A stretch of DNA of 64,000 bases. It comes from Rhizoclosmatium globosum. Lineage: Eukaryota; Chytridiomycota; Chytridiomycetes; Chytridiales; Chytriomycetaceae. The notes under the pieces were generated by a model. The model did no database searches. It saw nothing but the letters and a program-made list of their open reading frames with translations, and was not told the DNA's origin. The stretch covers positions 434,001-498,000 of the forward strand of contig MCGO01000005.1 of NCBI GenBank assembly GCA_002104985.1, given 5' to 3'. Positions 1 to 12,659 of the stretch are shown here, piece after piece. The position numbers and the translations under genes were made by a program. Within the stretch, counting starts at the first letter, position 1; each line of letters opens with the position of its first letter.

Positions 1-222
1 CAAAGTCCCCAACATTGAAATCACCAGTCACAAAGGCTTTACCGAAAGTAAGCAATAATCATGTATTCTTGATCTAATTATTTCAGGCTTCTGTTGTTCC
101 ATCAAACTCTGATTCTAACAGCAGCCAAGAAGCTACTGAGCAAAAGGTGAGTTCTGTCAAGTTGGGTATTGTTGTATAACTGTTGAATCCATTAGCCCAC
201 GCGCACAACTCGTAAACGTTGA
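1..222 (+). CDS. 3' end of an unknown basic protein (partial)
   Basis: Three terminal exons can be read: 1-47, 87-146 and 196-222, joined in phase 0 across two GT-AG introns of 39 and 49 nt, with TGA at 220-222. The tail is rich in Lys, Ser, Pro and Gln and ends in a basic stretch (TRTTRKR), which would suit a nuclear or nucleic-acid-associated protein, but no domain is visible and the 5' part lies outside the window. It converges on centrin. Exon structure is supported by matching phases; function is unknown. Confidence 0.55.
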
Positions 223-272
223 ACATGTTGATTATTTATAATTATCGCGTGAATAAATACGGTGTAATTGAA

Positions 273-964
<692 letters not shown>

Positions 965-1074
965 TCTTGAAGTTTCAAAGAGCTTTTTGGAATGCCAAAC
1001 AAAACAGAATGGTCAAAGAACAGAGTATTACTTTATCATATTATAGAAAACATAAACAAGAAAATAGATGTGAG

Positions 1075-2966
1075 TTAAAAGCATATTCCTTGGTCAATCC
1101 ACTTTGCTCCATTCCAAACGATGCAATGACCCAAGTTCACAGCTTGTGTTCCATTTGTTCGAGTTCCCCTGAATGCAAAGTTCTGGTTCAAATAGCACTT
1201 TTGTGTCTTGTTTGAATCACAAGGAGTCGGGTCGACCCATACGTTTCCATTGAACAGAACGTTGTAATTCTGATAACTTGCCACCGAGCCGTTGATATAC
1301 GGAGCGACAGGCGTCATGCTGAACAGAGGATAACATGCCTCAATAAAAGGCGGTATTGGCAATTGTGAAACGGTTGCAACTGTGGACGACACTGTAGCAG
1401 ATGTCCCAGAGAAAGTCGAAGCGGTAGCAGTTGAAGCCGAAATAAACGCTGTTGTGGAAATGACTGAAGTAGGTGCTACTGTAGTCGTGGTTGTCGTTAT
1501 AATCTTTGGATGGACAGCTTGTGCAAACCCAATCTGACGATTCTTCACATCGTACACGCTGTATGTAGCCCGCAGAAAGCTTGCCCCGAAAATATAAAAC
1601 TTGAACTGGTCGGATCCAATAAAGGCCGTGAAGCAAGTACCGTCTCCATTCACAACAATGTAGTATTCTGGCTTTAGGGAGATGCTGGAGGCGCCAATAT
1701 TCACAGTGATGATGGGGAAGGTGTCGTATCTCTTGCAGTCTACAAATGTTAATCCGCCGCTGCTTCCAATGGGACCAATTGCCTTATTGATCTGGCTTGC
1801 CAGCGCTATTGGTAAAATTATGAATGACGTTCCAGTGTCGGCAATAGCTGCGTCGCCTGACATTGGAATAGAGACACCGTTAATAACAAAGTCTCCAGTA
1901 GGTTTAAATTGCCAATATTTGTCTGTAGAAGAAAGTGGAACTGGTGGTTTTCTCATTAGCAAGGGTTTGAACCTTATTGTCACTTACTCCATTGAATTGG
2001 ATCTATAAATTTGGTCGCGTCCAGACCATCAAAAGTGACCTGACTTTGATCGTCTTTTTGTGCAGAGTTGCTAAAGTAAAATGCAAAGCTTTCAAGGCCA
2101 GACGACCCCACAAAGTTACCATTAGGAATCTTGTTGTTATTGGGAAACCCGAGCCCGAATATGCCGTCATATGCAGTGCCCATACCTTTTTCGGAAGTAG
2201 TTACGCCAAATGAGACTGTGCTTGCAACTCCAAGAGTGACGGGTCCCCTATAGGCGTTCCCGGATACATTTGAACCATCCCCGTACGTGAGACTCCAGGA
2301 GTCTCCAGTCTTTGACAGAGAGTTGTCTGTCAAGTTGACGAATTTAAGTCCTGCTACCCCACATGAGCCATCGGATGAGGTGCATTCAGGGCCTCTAACC
2401 CAAATGTCGCTAGAACCAGTATCGAGCTGCAGGCTGAGTTGCTGTCCATTTCCAAATGACACAATAGTAGTATAGAGCTGGTCGTGAAAGTTTTGCAGAG
2501 TAGCATCGACATGGACGGCGCCAGGCAGGAGCGTGACATTGTATCGCTGTTGAGCGGCGAGAAGGGAATCAATGATTGGATTCTGGCGTCCGTCGGTGGT
2601 AAATATCGGAAGGGTAACAGGAGTTCGTAGCGGGGGTTTGCGGGTCTTCGAGACCGTGGCCGTTGAGATTGAACTTTGCGAATTCAAGTTGGTGGCTGAG
2701 GCGGCTTCGACAGACGCGGCCGACGACGACGCCACTGCTTTGCCGAATGCACTTTCGGTGCTTGGATCGTTGGCACTGGATCTGCGAAGAGACGCGGTTT
2801 GCGGTGGCTGATCAGTTGCAGTGGACTGGATTGGAACGGGATTCGTTTGGGACTGGGCAACAGTGGTTGCTGGTTGCTCAAGGCGAATTGCAGTGGCAGA
2901 GCGAGTGGAGGTGGTTAAAGGAGCGGCGGCTGCGAGGGCGGCCCACGCGATAATGTAGGGCAACAT
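1075..2966 (-). CDS. Secreted pepsin-like aspartic protease (A1 family)
   Basis: Two exons, 2966-1988 and 1940-1075, joined in phase across a 47-nt intron, give 614 residues. There is an N-terminal signal peptide (MLPYIIAWAALAAAAP), a long Ser/Thr-rich propeptide, the first catalytic motif LQLDTGSSDIW near residue 180, the flap-like LTYGDGS, and the second catalytic motif AIADTGTSFI near residue 370. After the catalytic domain come a Thr/Ser/Val-rich linker and a C-terminal Cys-containing module (CDSNKTQKCYLN through DQGICF), which could be a substrate- or wall-binding module; that is inference. Expected to be an extracellular acid protease. Confidence 0.93.
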
Positions 2967-3022
2967 TCAATGTTGGCGTGACGTTGAAGCAGAGTCGAAC
3001 ACAAGTCTTTTTTAATTCTAAT

Positions 3023-3931
3023 TTACACAGATTTCATCGATTCCAAACTAAACACAGTTTTGTCTGTTCCCTTTTCAACGACTGCAGGCGGTTGATTTGG
3101 TCCACATTTGCCGACTGTTCCGCCACCAGAGGTAGTTTCTGTCTCTCGGACCCAATATAGCCTAACTTTCATTATCAATAATGATGCAATACTACAAATC
3201 AGCCCTCCATATCCTACTGCGATCAAGAGATTGATGTTTTCATTGTCATCCCCTAACGCGATGCTGATTCCATACAGTACGAAACAGCCACATTGGCACA
3301 CAGTGCAAAAAATACCAGCTTTTGCAATTATGACAAAGTCTGGGCTCAAAAGGTGATCATCTGTAACTGTTTTTCTCAGGAAATGAAGAAACGTGGATAA
3401 TAACAACAAGTCACAACAGATTGTCATGATTCCAGTGAGTAAACTTGTAATTCCAATCATTTTTCTGCCTGTCGAAATGATCCATGAAGGCCCAAAGGAT
3501 GTAATTATCGATGCCACCCCCGGAAGAAACGAAACAAGACAAAGAATAGGTATCGACCATTTCATTACAATGTATGACTTTGGATTATGTCGTTCCATAA
3601 TTTTTGAGGCGCGAATCCAAGCAATTAGGATGTACATAACCATCGAACCGTTAATACCAAAGATTTCCACCAAATGCGCTGTCTTTGCCTTGGCACGATA
3701 GTGGCTCGTTTCTATACTGCGAGAAAATCCTATAGTTGTCATAACTGCCGTTATCGTTCCCAGTGTCACGTTGATGTAAAAAGGTGTTTTGATGTCAGTC
3801 CATCCTTCCTCCCGGTAAACAATATACCCACAATAACATATAAATTGAATAACTGCAGTTGCTGCAGCCATATAACCGATAGCTATTGCACAACGATCCT
3901 GCCAAATTTGGTTTGACGTGGTATTCAACAT
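3023..3931 (-). CDS. Seven-transmembrane protein of unknown family
   Basis: Single-exon gene, 302 residues, ATG at 3931. About seven hydrophobic segments are visible (for example AIGYMAAATAVIQFICYCGY, SIPILCLVSFLPGVASIITS and LLIAVGYGGLICSIASLLIM), followed by a polar tail of about 45 residues. The topology is receptor-like but no signature of a named GPCR class was recognised, so no ligand or coupling is proposed. It starts upstream of the aspartic protease on the same strand, with 56 bp between them. A decayed paralogue lies directly upstream at about 4083-4712. Confidence 0.75.
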   Translation of the reverse strand: MLNTTSNQIWQDRCAIAIGYMAAATAVIQFICYCGYIVYREEGWTDIKTPFYINVTLGTITAVMTTIGFSRSIETSHYRAKAKTAHLVEIFGINGSMVMYILIAWIRASKIMERHNPKSYIVMKWSIPILCLVSFLPGVASIITSFGPSWIISTGRKMIGITSLLTGIMTICCDLLLLSTFLHFLRKTVTDDHLLSPDFVIIAKAGIFCTVCQCGCFVLYGISIALGDDNENINLLIAVGYGGLICSIASLLIMKVRLYWVRETETTSGGGTVGKCGPNQPPAVVEKGTDKTVFSLESMKSV

Positions 3932-4082
3932 AGATTTACAATATAGAGAAAAAAGAAAATAGTAATTAAGATACTGCTGATTTGACGCTCAAAATGGTGA
4001 ACTTCTGCATTGAATTTTCATAGTCATCAATGCTATAAATTGGCCCAAAATATGCAAGTACGATCAACAAATTTAAGTTGTT

Positions 4083-4712
4083 ATTCCATCCCCATCAGCA
4101 GTGCTGGCCCCAATAAAAGGAAACAAACTGGGAAACGGTAGAAACTATTCCAGCTCTCGCGATAATTAAGAAATTCAAGCTTACGTGCTCACTCGCGCTT
4201 CGGAAGAAACTGATCAACTTGTATCCCAAATGATATCGCAGCAGATTTCCATAATGGCCGTAAGCAAGTCTGTAAAACCAATGATTTTTCTGCTGGTTGC
4301 AAGGTTCCAAGAAGGTTTATAAGACGCTACAATCACTGTCACGTTGGGAAGACATGATGCGACACAAAATAAGGGAGTAGTATTCGCATAACGAAATACA
4401 AATTCGCGTTATGTCTTTGATGATATTTGACGCCTAGATCTTTGCAATAAGAATGTACATCAGCATTGAGTTGTTCACGACAATTCCTGCTCCACTATCA
4501 CTCTTGCTCTATAGTGATTTTGTTGAACACGGAAATCCGCCGGCCGCCATGATGGCCGCGATAGACCACATTGACCGGAATTGGTTTTCATTGTACTTCC
4601 GGACATTTTCATTTTACAAAGCAGTTGTAAACAACAAATTGAGTTCCCGCTGCGGCTGCAAACACATAGCCAATAATTATAGCGAAGTGATCTTGTCAGA
4701 TATGATTTGCAG
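4083..4712 (-). pseudogene. Decayed copy of the adjacent seven-TM gene
   Basis: Minus-strand translation in several frames aligns with the intact gene at 3023-3931. An N-terminal block reads ANHI, stop, QDHFAIIIGYV where the intact gene has SNQIWQDRCAIAIGYM. A middle block MLMYILIAKI matches MVMYILIAWI, and a C-terminal block around SLNFLIIARAGIVSTVSQF matches LSPDFVIIAKAGIFCTVCQC. Stops and frame changes separate the blocks and some intervening sequence is missing. This is a genuine tandem duplicate that has decayed, beyond the single-base slips seen elsewhere. Confidence 0.8.
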
Positions 4713-5233
4713 TGTCTGTTTCATTCATAGCCTCTTTGCTTTTGATTTTGTTTGGGATTTTCACCAACATACCTACCCTAGTCGACGAAAGAAAAAACAT
4801 GTCTACATTGACGATTGAAATTCTGTTAGGGGGTTGGAAGTTTCCATTTCTTCTCTTGACTTCCAGCGCCACCCCTTCGCATTTTCTTGGCAACAAAGTG
4901 TGATTGTGATCTTTGTGATCTTAACATTTCACGAACTACAGTATTAAAGGCCTTAAGTCACAAAAAACTCATATAAAACTTACATTAATGTAGTATGAGT
5001 TTGTGTACAGAGAGGCGTGAAGTACTTGGTGGCGTGTGATAAATAGTTCACATCAACAAAATTCCATTTTGGTCACGTTTCCCAAAATTTATTCATTTCA
5101 CCAATCACGCGGTCGCTGTCGTTTAAGGCCAGTGATTTCAGCAGAGATGGGGAGCGCCACCAATAATCAGTATAAAAAGCAGTGATTCGTATTTTTCTCC
5201 ATTCCAACTGTCGAAACACAAATCAACTTAAAG
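4713..5233. promoter_or_regulatory. Intergenic region with TATA element upstream of the EXO-like gene
   Basis: AT-rich, no convincing coding region. A TATAAAAA box at 5171-5178 lies 56 nt upstream of the ATG at 5234 and is the likely core promoter of that gene. Nothing else specific was recognised. Confidence 0.5.
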
Positions 5234-6361
5234 ATGCTCCTCTCTCTTGTCCTTACTGTGGCTACTTTTGTTGCCGCTGCTCCAACCGCGCAGCCTCTTC
5301 CTCACAGCGTCTCTTGGCACTTGAAGGATGGCGCGAAGAAGCACGAAGCGTTGAACCTTGCTGCTGCCTCTGCTCACTTGACCTACTACGGTGGACCAGT
5401 TATTTCAAAGGGTAATTTCGAATATTTCTCATAACCCCATCAATACTCAAACTTTCATGTATTACAGTCGAAGTACACCCAATCTACTATGGTGCGGCCC
5501 AATACCAGTCTCAAACCAATGCCTTCTACGCTGGTGTTACTCAATCCTCCTGGTACGACGTGTTTGCCCAATACAACGTGAACCGTGGATCTGCCGTTCC
5601 AGGATTCTCTGTTACTGCGACAAGCACTTCATTGGACGACGTCAACGACATCCAACCATTTCTTATCAACTTGATCCAAACTGCAACACCTACTACCCAA
5701 TCCACTTTGCCCCAGGAATCAGCATCACTCAAGGTGGAGGTGCTTCATGCAGTACTCAGTGTTCTGTGCTTACCACGGAACCATTGACATTTCCTCCCTT
5801 AACGTTGGTACCCAGTACCTCTTCTACGGAGTTATTCCAGACCAAGGTGGTTCTTGTGCCGGAGGATGTGGAAGCAACGCATCCCAGATGAACAACATGT
5901 TCTCTGTCGCGTCTCACGAGCTCGCTGAGGCTGTTACTGACGCTGCTGTTGGTGTTTCCACTAACATTGGAGCTCCTCTTGCTTGGTATGATCAGACGAA
6001 CGGTGAGAACGGTGATATCTGTAACGCTCAACAAGGAACTACTGTCGGTGGAAACGGTATTACTTACGTGGTTCAAAAGACTTGGTCTAACGCTGATAAC
6101 GCGTGTATGGCGACTGGTCCAAAACCTGTTCAGACAACCACTGCTGCTGGTGTCAAGACTACCACTGCAGGCCCCAAGCCTACTACCACTGCCGCTGGAA
6201 CTACCTGTGCTCACAACAAGTGTGTCACTGGTGTTGCCTTGAGATCTTCTTGTGATTCTTGTGTTAGTGCAATTATTGCCCAGGACAGCTACTGTGGATC
6301 TACTTCTTGGGACAGTATTTGTGTTGGAGAGGTTGGTTCCATTTGTGGTATCACCTGCTAA
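5234..6361 (+). CDS. Secreted EXORDIUM/phosphate-induced-like protein with C-terminal Cys-rich module
   Basis: Exon 1 is 5234-5411 and exon 2 is 5468-6361, joined in phase 1. The product starts with a signal peptide (MLLSLVLTVATFVAAAPTAQ), then HLTYYGGPVIS and IYYGAAQYQ, resembling the N-terminal region of EXORDIUM-type proteins, followed by the ASHELAEAVTD motif with a downstream DICNAQ. HELAE recalls a zinc-binding site but is not a full HExxH. A Thr/Pro linker leads to a C-terminal module with eight Cys (from CAHNKC to CGITC) of a type found in bacterial and fungal secreted proteins. Two one-base losses, near 5682 and 5748, are needed to keep the frame; restored length about 357 residues. 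Role in wall or protein degradation is inferred. Confidence 0.75.
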
Positions 6362-6830
6362 GTGTGGTGAAAGTGCCAAGTATCAATGGAAACTATTGTG
6401 GTATGAAGTCTCTATGTTTTACAGTGTCCAGATTGAGTAGAAATAAAAACAGTTTCTGGTAAACGATGTATATGTAATAATCGGATTCTGATCAATCAAA
6501 CAGTGTCGCCAAAATTGTGATTTTTTGAAAAACATCTGTGCCATTTTGAGTAAGAACCTGATACCTCGAATTCTATTGGTCCTAAAACAAAAGAAAGCAT
6601 TCTTTTCTTGGAAACTTTGATCAAACATTCAAGAGTGGTTAACTCTGAGACCAATACCAAGAATTCAAACAACATCCTTTTGACTTCGTCTGAATTGGCG
6701 AGACAACTCCAGTTTAGTTAAGTTTATTGTAATGTAAAGAAAGAAATCAAATAAACCTTCGACACTGCAGATATCCCCACTCTCATACACACCCATATCC
6801 TTCCAATACAATTTTACACACCCAAGTCGT
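6362..6830. other. Intergenic region between convergent genes
   Basis: This 470-bp stretch between the EXO-like gene and the end of the F-box/LRR gene is AT-rich and holds several AATAAA-like sequences (for example near 6440 and 6750) that could serve as polyadenylation signals. I see no coding region or RNA gene. Confidence 0.4.
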
Positions 6831-9800
6831 TTACGCATTCATTGCTCCACGATTCCTCAAGACATTCGTCTTACGCACAGCAATCAACCGAACCAATGGG
6901 TCCTTGAACGCCTGCAACTCCCAGTAATTGACAAACTCAGTCGCAAGTTGTTGTGGATCATCGTACTAAAAAAATAACCAAAACAGTCAGCAACCACCAA
7001 ATGAAAAAAAAAGTACGTACCTCATGAACAGCCAACATTTGTTCTCCACCAATCTTGGTCTCAATCTTGAGCTTCAACAACAGCCGGCCTCGGTTCTGGA
7101 CACTATACACGAACCCAGTTTCACTCTTTTCACCACCCGTGGCAGGAGGTGGAGAAACACGTTGCTGTTGCTGTTGTTGCTGTTGAAGTGCTCCAAGTCC
7201 TGGCGGGTTGGCCAAAAGCCCTGGCGGCGTGCTCATCATGTTGCTCACCATTCCTGCACTACCAAGAGACCCAAATCGTGCACTGACGGCTGCAGGTCGT
7301 GGAGGTGGGACTGCCACATTCGATGGTGGTCCTGGTTTTTGCCATGTGTTGATTCCTGATGCCGCAGAGTTTACAATTGTTGAAGGGGGGTTAACGGCAT
7401 TTAATGCGCTGGCAGGAGGAGCCGCCCATGGGTCCATACTGTTGATGACAGGCGCGGGACCGAGGACTGATGTTGCTGGCTCGCCTTTTGGACCTTGTTG
7501 GGAAGGAAGAGGGGTATTGGAGCGAGGTGCCCAAGGGTCAGCAAATTGTTGGGAGGCAGCTGGAGTTGATGACCATGTGGATGAAGCGGAGGTTAATTGG
7601 GCAGGATTGTTCCAGACAGTTGGATCTGTTCCCCATGAAGAAGGTTGCGTGGTAACGGGAGGTGGAACAGGAGCAGTGGCCCAAGATGGGAGTGTACTGG
7701 AGGGAATTTGTGGTGGCTGTTGCTGTTGTTGTTGGTATTGCAGTCCTGGTCCCGGAGCTGTAAAAGCAGCAACGGCAGCAGCTGTCTTTGAATCTTCCAA
7801 AATCGAAGTGGAAGTGCCTCTTCTTCTACGACCACTTGCAATAACAACAGGAGCCTCTTCACCCTCTACACCGCCAGTAGGAGGAGCAACTGGGGTAGGT
7901 GTTGACGCAGATTCCCTATTCATGGACATTCGGCTCGCCCGTCCACTAAACAGCAAAACTCCGGTCTCTCCTGTTGGAGTGGTAATCATGGGAGGAGCAG
8001 CGACACTAGCAACTACAGGGTTTGGCGCAATTCCAACAGGAGCGTTCCACGAAGCAGTGCGGCCATCTGGTGGAGGAGGACCTGACGGAATTCCCACACT
8101 GATTCTACGTTTTGGTTCCATGTCTTTATTGGCTGGTGGTGGCGCAACGTAAGCGGGTTCATCGTTCAGAGCCGCACTTTCGGCATTGGGAGATGTGACA
8201 GGAATAAACGCCGCGACATCAGCACGCAAAATCGAACTAGGGCGCTTCTTGATCGTTCTGGGACTTTGCTCAGAGGAGCCTGGGGTTGGAGCGCTAATTT
8301 TAAGACCTTTTGCAGCAGCGGCAGCCAAAAATGCAGCTTGTTTGCTTGCGGTGTCGTCATCTTCCTCTGCAACCGACTGCAACGATCCTGCTGCGTTCAA
8401 ACTCAACGACGACTCTGGTCGAGGGAAATTTGCAGCCGCCAAAAACTTTTCGTGTAAATCAACTTGAGACAAGGAAGGAGACGAGTGCTGAGGAGTGGAA
8501 CGCATAGAACCACCGCTTCCTGTACTTCCATACTCTGCCGAAAGCATATTTCCGCCTGATCGTCGCTTTTCCTTAATTTTTTCCGCACGCTCGTGTTTCA
8601 GTGCTTCTTGCAATTCATCAACATCTTCTTCGTCAGCACGCGCAGAAAGCCCAAGTAAACTCTTGCGGTGACGCAATGTCTTGGACTGACGACGGGTACC
8701 TGTGGAGCTTGAATTCGCTGCTGATTCTTGTAATGCCTTGTATTCGGCGGCTTCTTTTTCATCCATCGACATGAAAGCATTCGATAGTGATGCCGGTTGG
8801 AGTTCAGGACTTTTGAGCATCGCTACTTTCGCAAATCCACTCTCTGTTCTTCCTACTTTGGCGAGATTTCCAAGAACAGATTGGTTTCCATAAGACACTT
8901 CAACTTTCAGGTCAGACATCATGTGCTGCATTTGCATAACAGGTGACATTGGTGGAGACAGCATTCCGGCCGTTGGATCAGCGCCATTGTCACCTTCAAC
9001 AGGACGTTTTGCTAACCGGGTCAATCCATCTTTTTCAAGAGTACATTCAAGGTCATCACCACCTTCAACAGCATATTCCTTCACGTAGGAAGAGCAAACG
9101 AGTTCGCAACCATCCAACACAAGCATTTCAAGTTTCTTTGTTTTGGAAACCATTTTGTGGATTGCAAGTGGGGTGATGAGGTCGCAGCCACTCAAGTATA
9201 ATTCTTCTAGATTTGGAGTTTCAGGGTAAATAGTAGTGGCATGACGGGTGATGGCATTGATTGTTGTATCTGTCACGGCATCGCAGAATGAAATGTCAAG
9301 GGATCGAAGATGAGGACAGGAGGAGAAAAGCGGCGAAAGGGACTCGTCTGTAATCTTCGAGCAGGATTCAAGAATGAGGATTTCGAGGAATGGACAGTGA
9401 GATATTGTGAAAGATAGAAGTGGATTTGTGATTTGGGTGTTTCGAAGGTTGAGGAATTTCAGAGGACGACGAATATCAGGCTGTGTGATTATTTGTTAAT
9501 TTATCTTGTGGAAGCTAGAATAGGAGGAATGCAATTCGCTCCTCATTCCCTTGAATCTTCGGGATCCCTTATACATCAGTAGAGTTTAAATTTTCAGCAT
9601 TCTTCCTCCCCGTTCGCCGCAAAAACATTACGACCTCAAAATTCACGACTCGTGATTTTGACAAAAGATTGCTCCTGCGTGATGTGTGTATGGGTTTACT
9701 CACCATTATCGCAAGGTCCAAACCCGGTTCAGGTTCCCGACATTCACTCAGATCAAGCTCCAGCATAGCACCAGCAAACTTGACAATAGGAACAAGGGAT

Positions 9801-10398
9801 CCAACCGAGAGATTCGTGAAGGCAGCATCGAGTCTGTGTGGGTATGGTATCCAAGTTGTAGGTTTTAACAAGCACAGATTATCCGTGGTACACACCTCAG
9901 CAACTTTGAGCATCGCTTCGCAAGCAAAGGAATGAAAGCATCTGACACAGGACAGCCCGGCAGTTCGAGCTGCATCAGGTGTTCGCAGTGTGTCGCAATA
10001 GACTGCACAATCATGTTACTCATGTGGAAGACGGAGCCGAGCCGCAGGATTCGCAGCGAGTTCTTAGTCAGCTGCAGCGCACCGTCGAGGTCGCCGATCA
10101 TCACGTTGTCCGCCGCCGCGCCGCACAGATCGAGTTCGGTGACGAGGGCGGCGTACTTGTCCAGCGCCAAGGCCGCGAGAAGCCGCTCAAACGAGTCGCT
10201 GTTAGTCAGCGGCGGACACCGATACAAAGCCGAGAGCGCCGCCGATGTCCACGTGCGGTGAACAAGCGCTAGTTTGACAAGATCACGTCCCGCCGCCTTC
10301 GTTCGGTCGCCGCCACTGCCCATGAATACTCCGATGCGCTGCACTGCCGCCATCGGTAGTCGGTACACGGCTCCGATGTATCCCTCGTTGCTGCTCAT
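6831..10398 (-). CDS. F-box/leucine-rich-repeat protein with long disordered region and conserved C-terminal domain
   Basis: Four exons, 10398-9896, 9833-9704, 9480-7021 and 6965-6831, join in consistent phases to 1,075 residues without any frame slip. The N-terminus has an F-box-like helix region (DLVKLALVHRTWTSAALSAL), followed by RNI-type leucine-rich repeats (for example LTELDLCG, MLELDLSECRE, FLEILILESC, LRSLDISFCD, LEELYLSGCD). A long Ser/Pro/Gln-rich region with poly-Gln follows. The last 75 residues (GRLLLKLKIET through NYWELQAF) form a small conserved-looking domain I cannot name. F-box/LRR proteins usually select substrates for SCF ubiquitin ligases; that role is inferred. The ATG was taken at MSSNEGY; an upstream ATG-less extension exists. 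Confidence 0.8.
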
Positions 10399-10494
10399 TG
10401 GTGTTCGAGGGAAATGAAGATGTTCTGGAAAAAAGGCAACACTTGTTCTACTCAAATTAATCCCAGAATAAATAAACTAATTAGAAAAAAAAAA

Positions 10495-12339
10495 TTACAT
10501 CGCCCCATTCCACTGCTGTGGTGGTTGTCCCATCTGTACACCCATTGATTGCTGATGTGCTGTTGCTGTTGTCGACGCTCTTCTTTCATAACACGATTCG
10601 CCAACGCAATTCCACTACATCGTACCCTTCGTCCTTCAGAAACACTTGCTTCATGTTTCCGTACACTATCTGGCCTTGAAAACTTTTTCTGACACCATCG
10701 ACAGCTATACGGTTTCTCATCCGGCGTATGTGTTAGCTGGTGTCGCTTCAAGTCATTACTCCGACCAAACGCTTTTTCGCACGAATGGCACTTGAATGGT
10801 TTCAACAATGCTGCAGAAGACGATCCCGAAGATCCAAGAGATGTCGTTGAAGACTGCTGATTGTGCAAATTCTTCAACTTACGATGCGCAGCCTTGTCCA
10901 ATTCTCCAACCCCCCCTTCTCCATCCTCATCTTCTTCATCTTCTTCTTCTTCTTCCTCTTCCTCATCTCCAGATTCACTAGGACTTCCTCCATCCCCACC
11001 ACTCCCACTTCTCTTTTCCTTTCTCTGTTGTTCAATCGCTGTTTCCGCCAACCCACTCAAGTCAGGACCCACACGAATTCCCCTGTCTTGACCAACATTT
11101 CCAGTAACACTTCCAGAATTTCCACTTACGCCACCATTCACACGTCCTCCCACTCCACCCACAACTCCGGCACTCGCAGGCCACTTCCTCCCGGTCGTGC
11201 AGAATACGAAGAAGGAGGCATACCGACAGCGACTTTAATAGGAGTATTAGGCGTTGTTCGGCTTTGCTGTTGTTGGTGCATCATATACAATTGATACTGC
11301 TGTTGTTGCTGCGGAGTCATTGCCGGCATGTTTGGGCGTTGTGGGTATTGTGCTTGCAATTGCATTTGCTGTTGTGCTGTTGCTGCTGCTGTTGTGGATG
11401 TTGTAAATGTTGTTGATGTGTTTGTTGTTGGTAGGGACCATGTGGCGGTGGCGGTGGATATTGATGCGGTGGTAATGGCGGGTATGATGAATTATAATGT
11501 GGACTGAGTAAGGGCCCTTGTCCAGATGAAGAAGATGGATTATAATGGGAAGGATGCTGGTATGGGTGGTGTCCGTGGGGCGAGTAAGGAGAGTGGGGTC
11601 GTGATGAGCTCATAGGTCCACCCGCTGATCGTGGCATTTGTTGCGGCGGTAGCATAGGAGACGCATTCGTGGCATAAATATTAGGTGCGCTGTTTCTATG
11701 TTGATGTTGCTGGTGTTGTTGCTGATGTTGTTGTTGGTGGTGTTGGGTTGGTGATGATGGATTGGGTTATGGATCTGGGCGGGTTGAGATATTGACTGCG
11801 AATAGTCAGATCGAGTGCCTCTCAGTAAATCAGTCACAGAGGGCAGTGGGGTCGTTGGAGTCTTTGGAGGACCATTGGGCCTGGAGACTGCAGTGTCAAT
11901 GGAGCAAAGGCGTTTGCGAGTGGAGTTGTTGGAAAGGCCGACTGTTGCGATCCCGGTGCCGCCGAGCCCGAGTAGATGCGCTGGCTTGAATGGGCGGGAT
12001 TGAGATTGGCGGGAGTGGCTGGGGCGGCATTGGCGGGGCACTGGCAGGAAGGGCCGCTGCCTCAGACGAGGTTGAGGGTTGTTTCGGCCGCAACAAGGGC
12101 TGCATCTGTTGTTGTTCCCTTGAATCGAAGCGGTAGTTTGCATCGTGCCGTTCCAGTCGTTGCGCATCGTCGGGGCTGCTCCGCTGCTCCAAAGTGCCCG
12201 CATCCATTTCCGCATCAACAAGGTCCCGAAGCTGTCCCATCGCACTCGTAAACATGGCTACTTTGCCCGCCCGCAATTGTGATTCGTCAAAGTGACCGTC
12301 CGCCGAAGCGGCAGGTCCAGTGGCTGTTTCAAGTTGCAT
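10495..12339 (-). CDS. C2H2 zinc-finger transcription factor with Gln/Pro-rich N-terminus
   Basis: Read as a single exon from ATG 12339 to TAA 10495, but the frame must be corrected by one added base at six places (about 12040, 11890, 11765, 11390, 11185 and 10570). Several slips lie inside CAG/CAA runs or GC-rich homopolymers. Restored length is 616 residues. The head is Pro/Gln/His-rich and contains KTPTTPLPSVTDLL and an acidic run. Near the end come one classical finger (CHSCEKAFGRSNDLKRHQLTH) and a second beginning CRWCQKKFSRPDSVRKH, which lacks an obvious second His but has a Cys 11 residues later. The tail ends QPPQQWNGAM. It is probably a DNA-binding regulator. Sequencing error is favoured over true decay. 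Confidence 0.7.
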
Positions 12340-12659
12340 TTTTGGAACCACCAGAAAATTTGTCTCCTCGTCTCCAGTCCAATTGACATTTCACCACTTT
12401 CCGGAGACAAGATGAAACAAACGGTTGGATCCATGTCGTGCCTTTGTTTCAAACGTCAGACTACTCCACACACACACTCACGAACCTGCATCATTCGTAG
12501 TTTTAAGAATAATTGTCAAAGTTATTTAAGTGCCACCTTGGGCTTGTAACCCTCGTTTTTTCATTTCGTCACCAGAACGTACCATCTTGGCAAAAACTGG
12601 CCTCATACTAATCAAACAGTACCTACAGATTAAGATACTTTATTTTCATCGACCCAAAC
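12340..12659. other. Intergenic region upstream of the zinc-finger gene
   Basis: About 320 bp separate the start of the C2H2 gene from the 3' end of the barwin-like gene on the same strand. I see no ORF with coding character and no recognisable regulatory motif. Confidence 0.35.

Noticed and set aside
4453..4818. Plus-strand open frame of 121 codons
   Set aside because: It lies antisense to the decayed seven-TM copy, whose minus-strand similarity to the neighbour explains the sequence.
7208..8152. Long plus-strand open frame of 314 codons
   Set aside because: It is antisense to the Ser/Pro/Gln-rich part of the F-box/LRR gene; low-complexity GC-rich coding sequence often leaves the opposite strand open.
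10495..12339. Zinc-finger gene as a true pseudogene
   Set aside because: All six breaks are one-base losses and each restored segment is well-formed; similar losses occur in unrelated genes, so sequence error is more likely.
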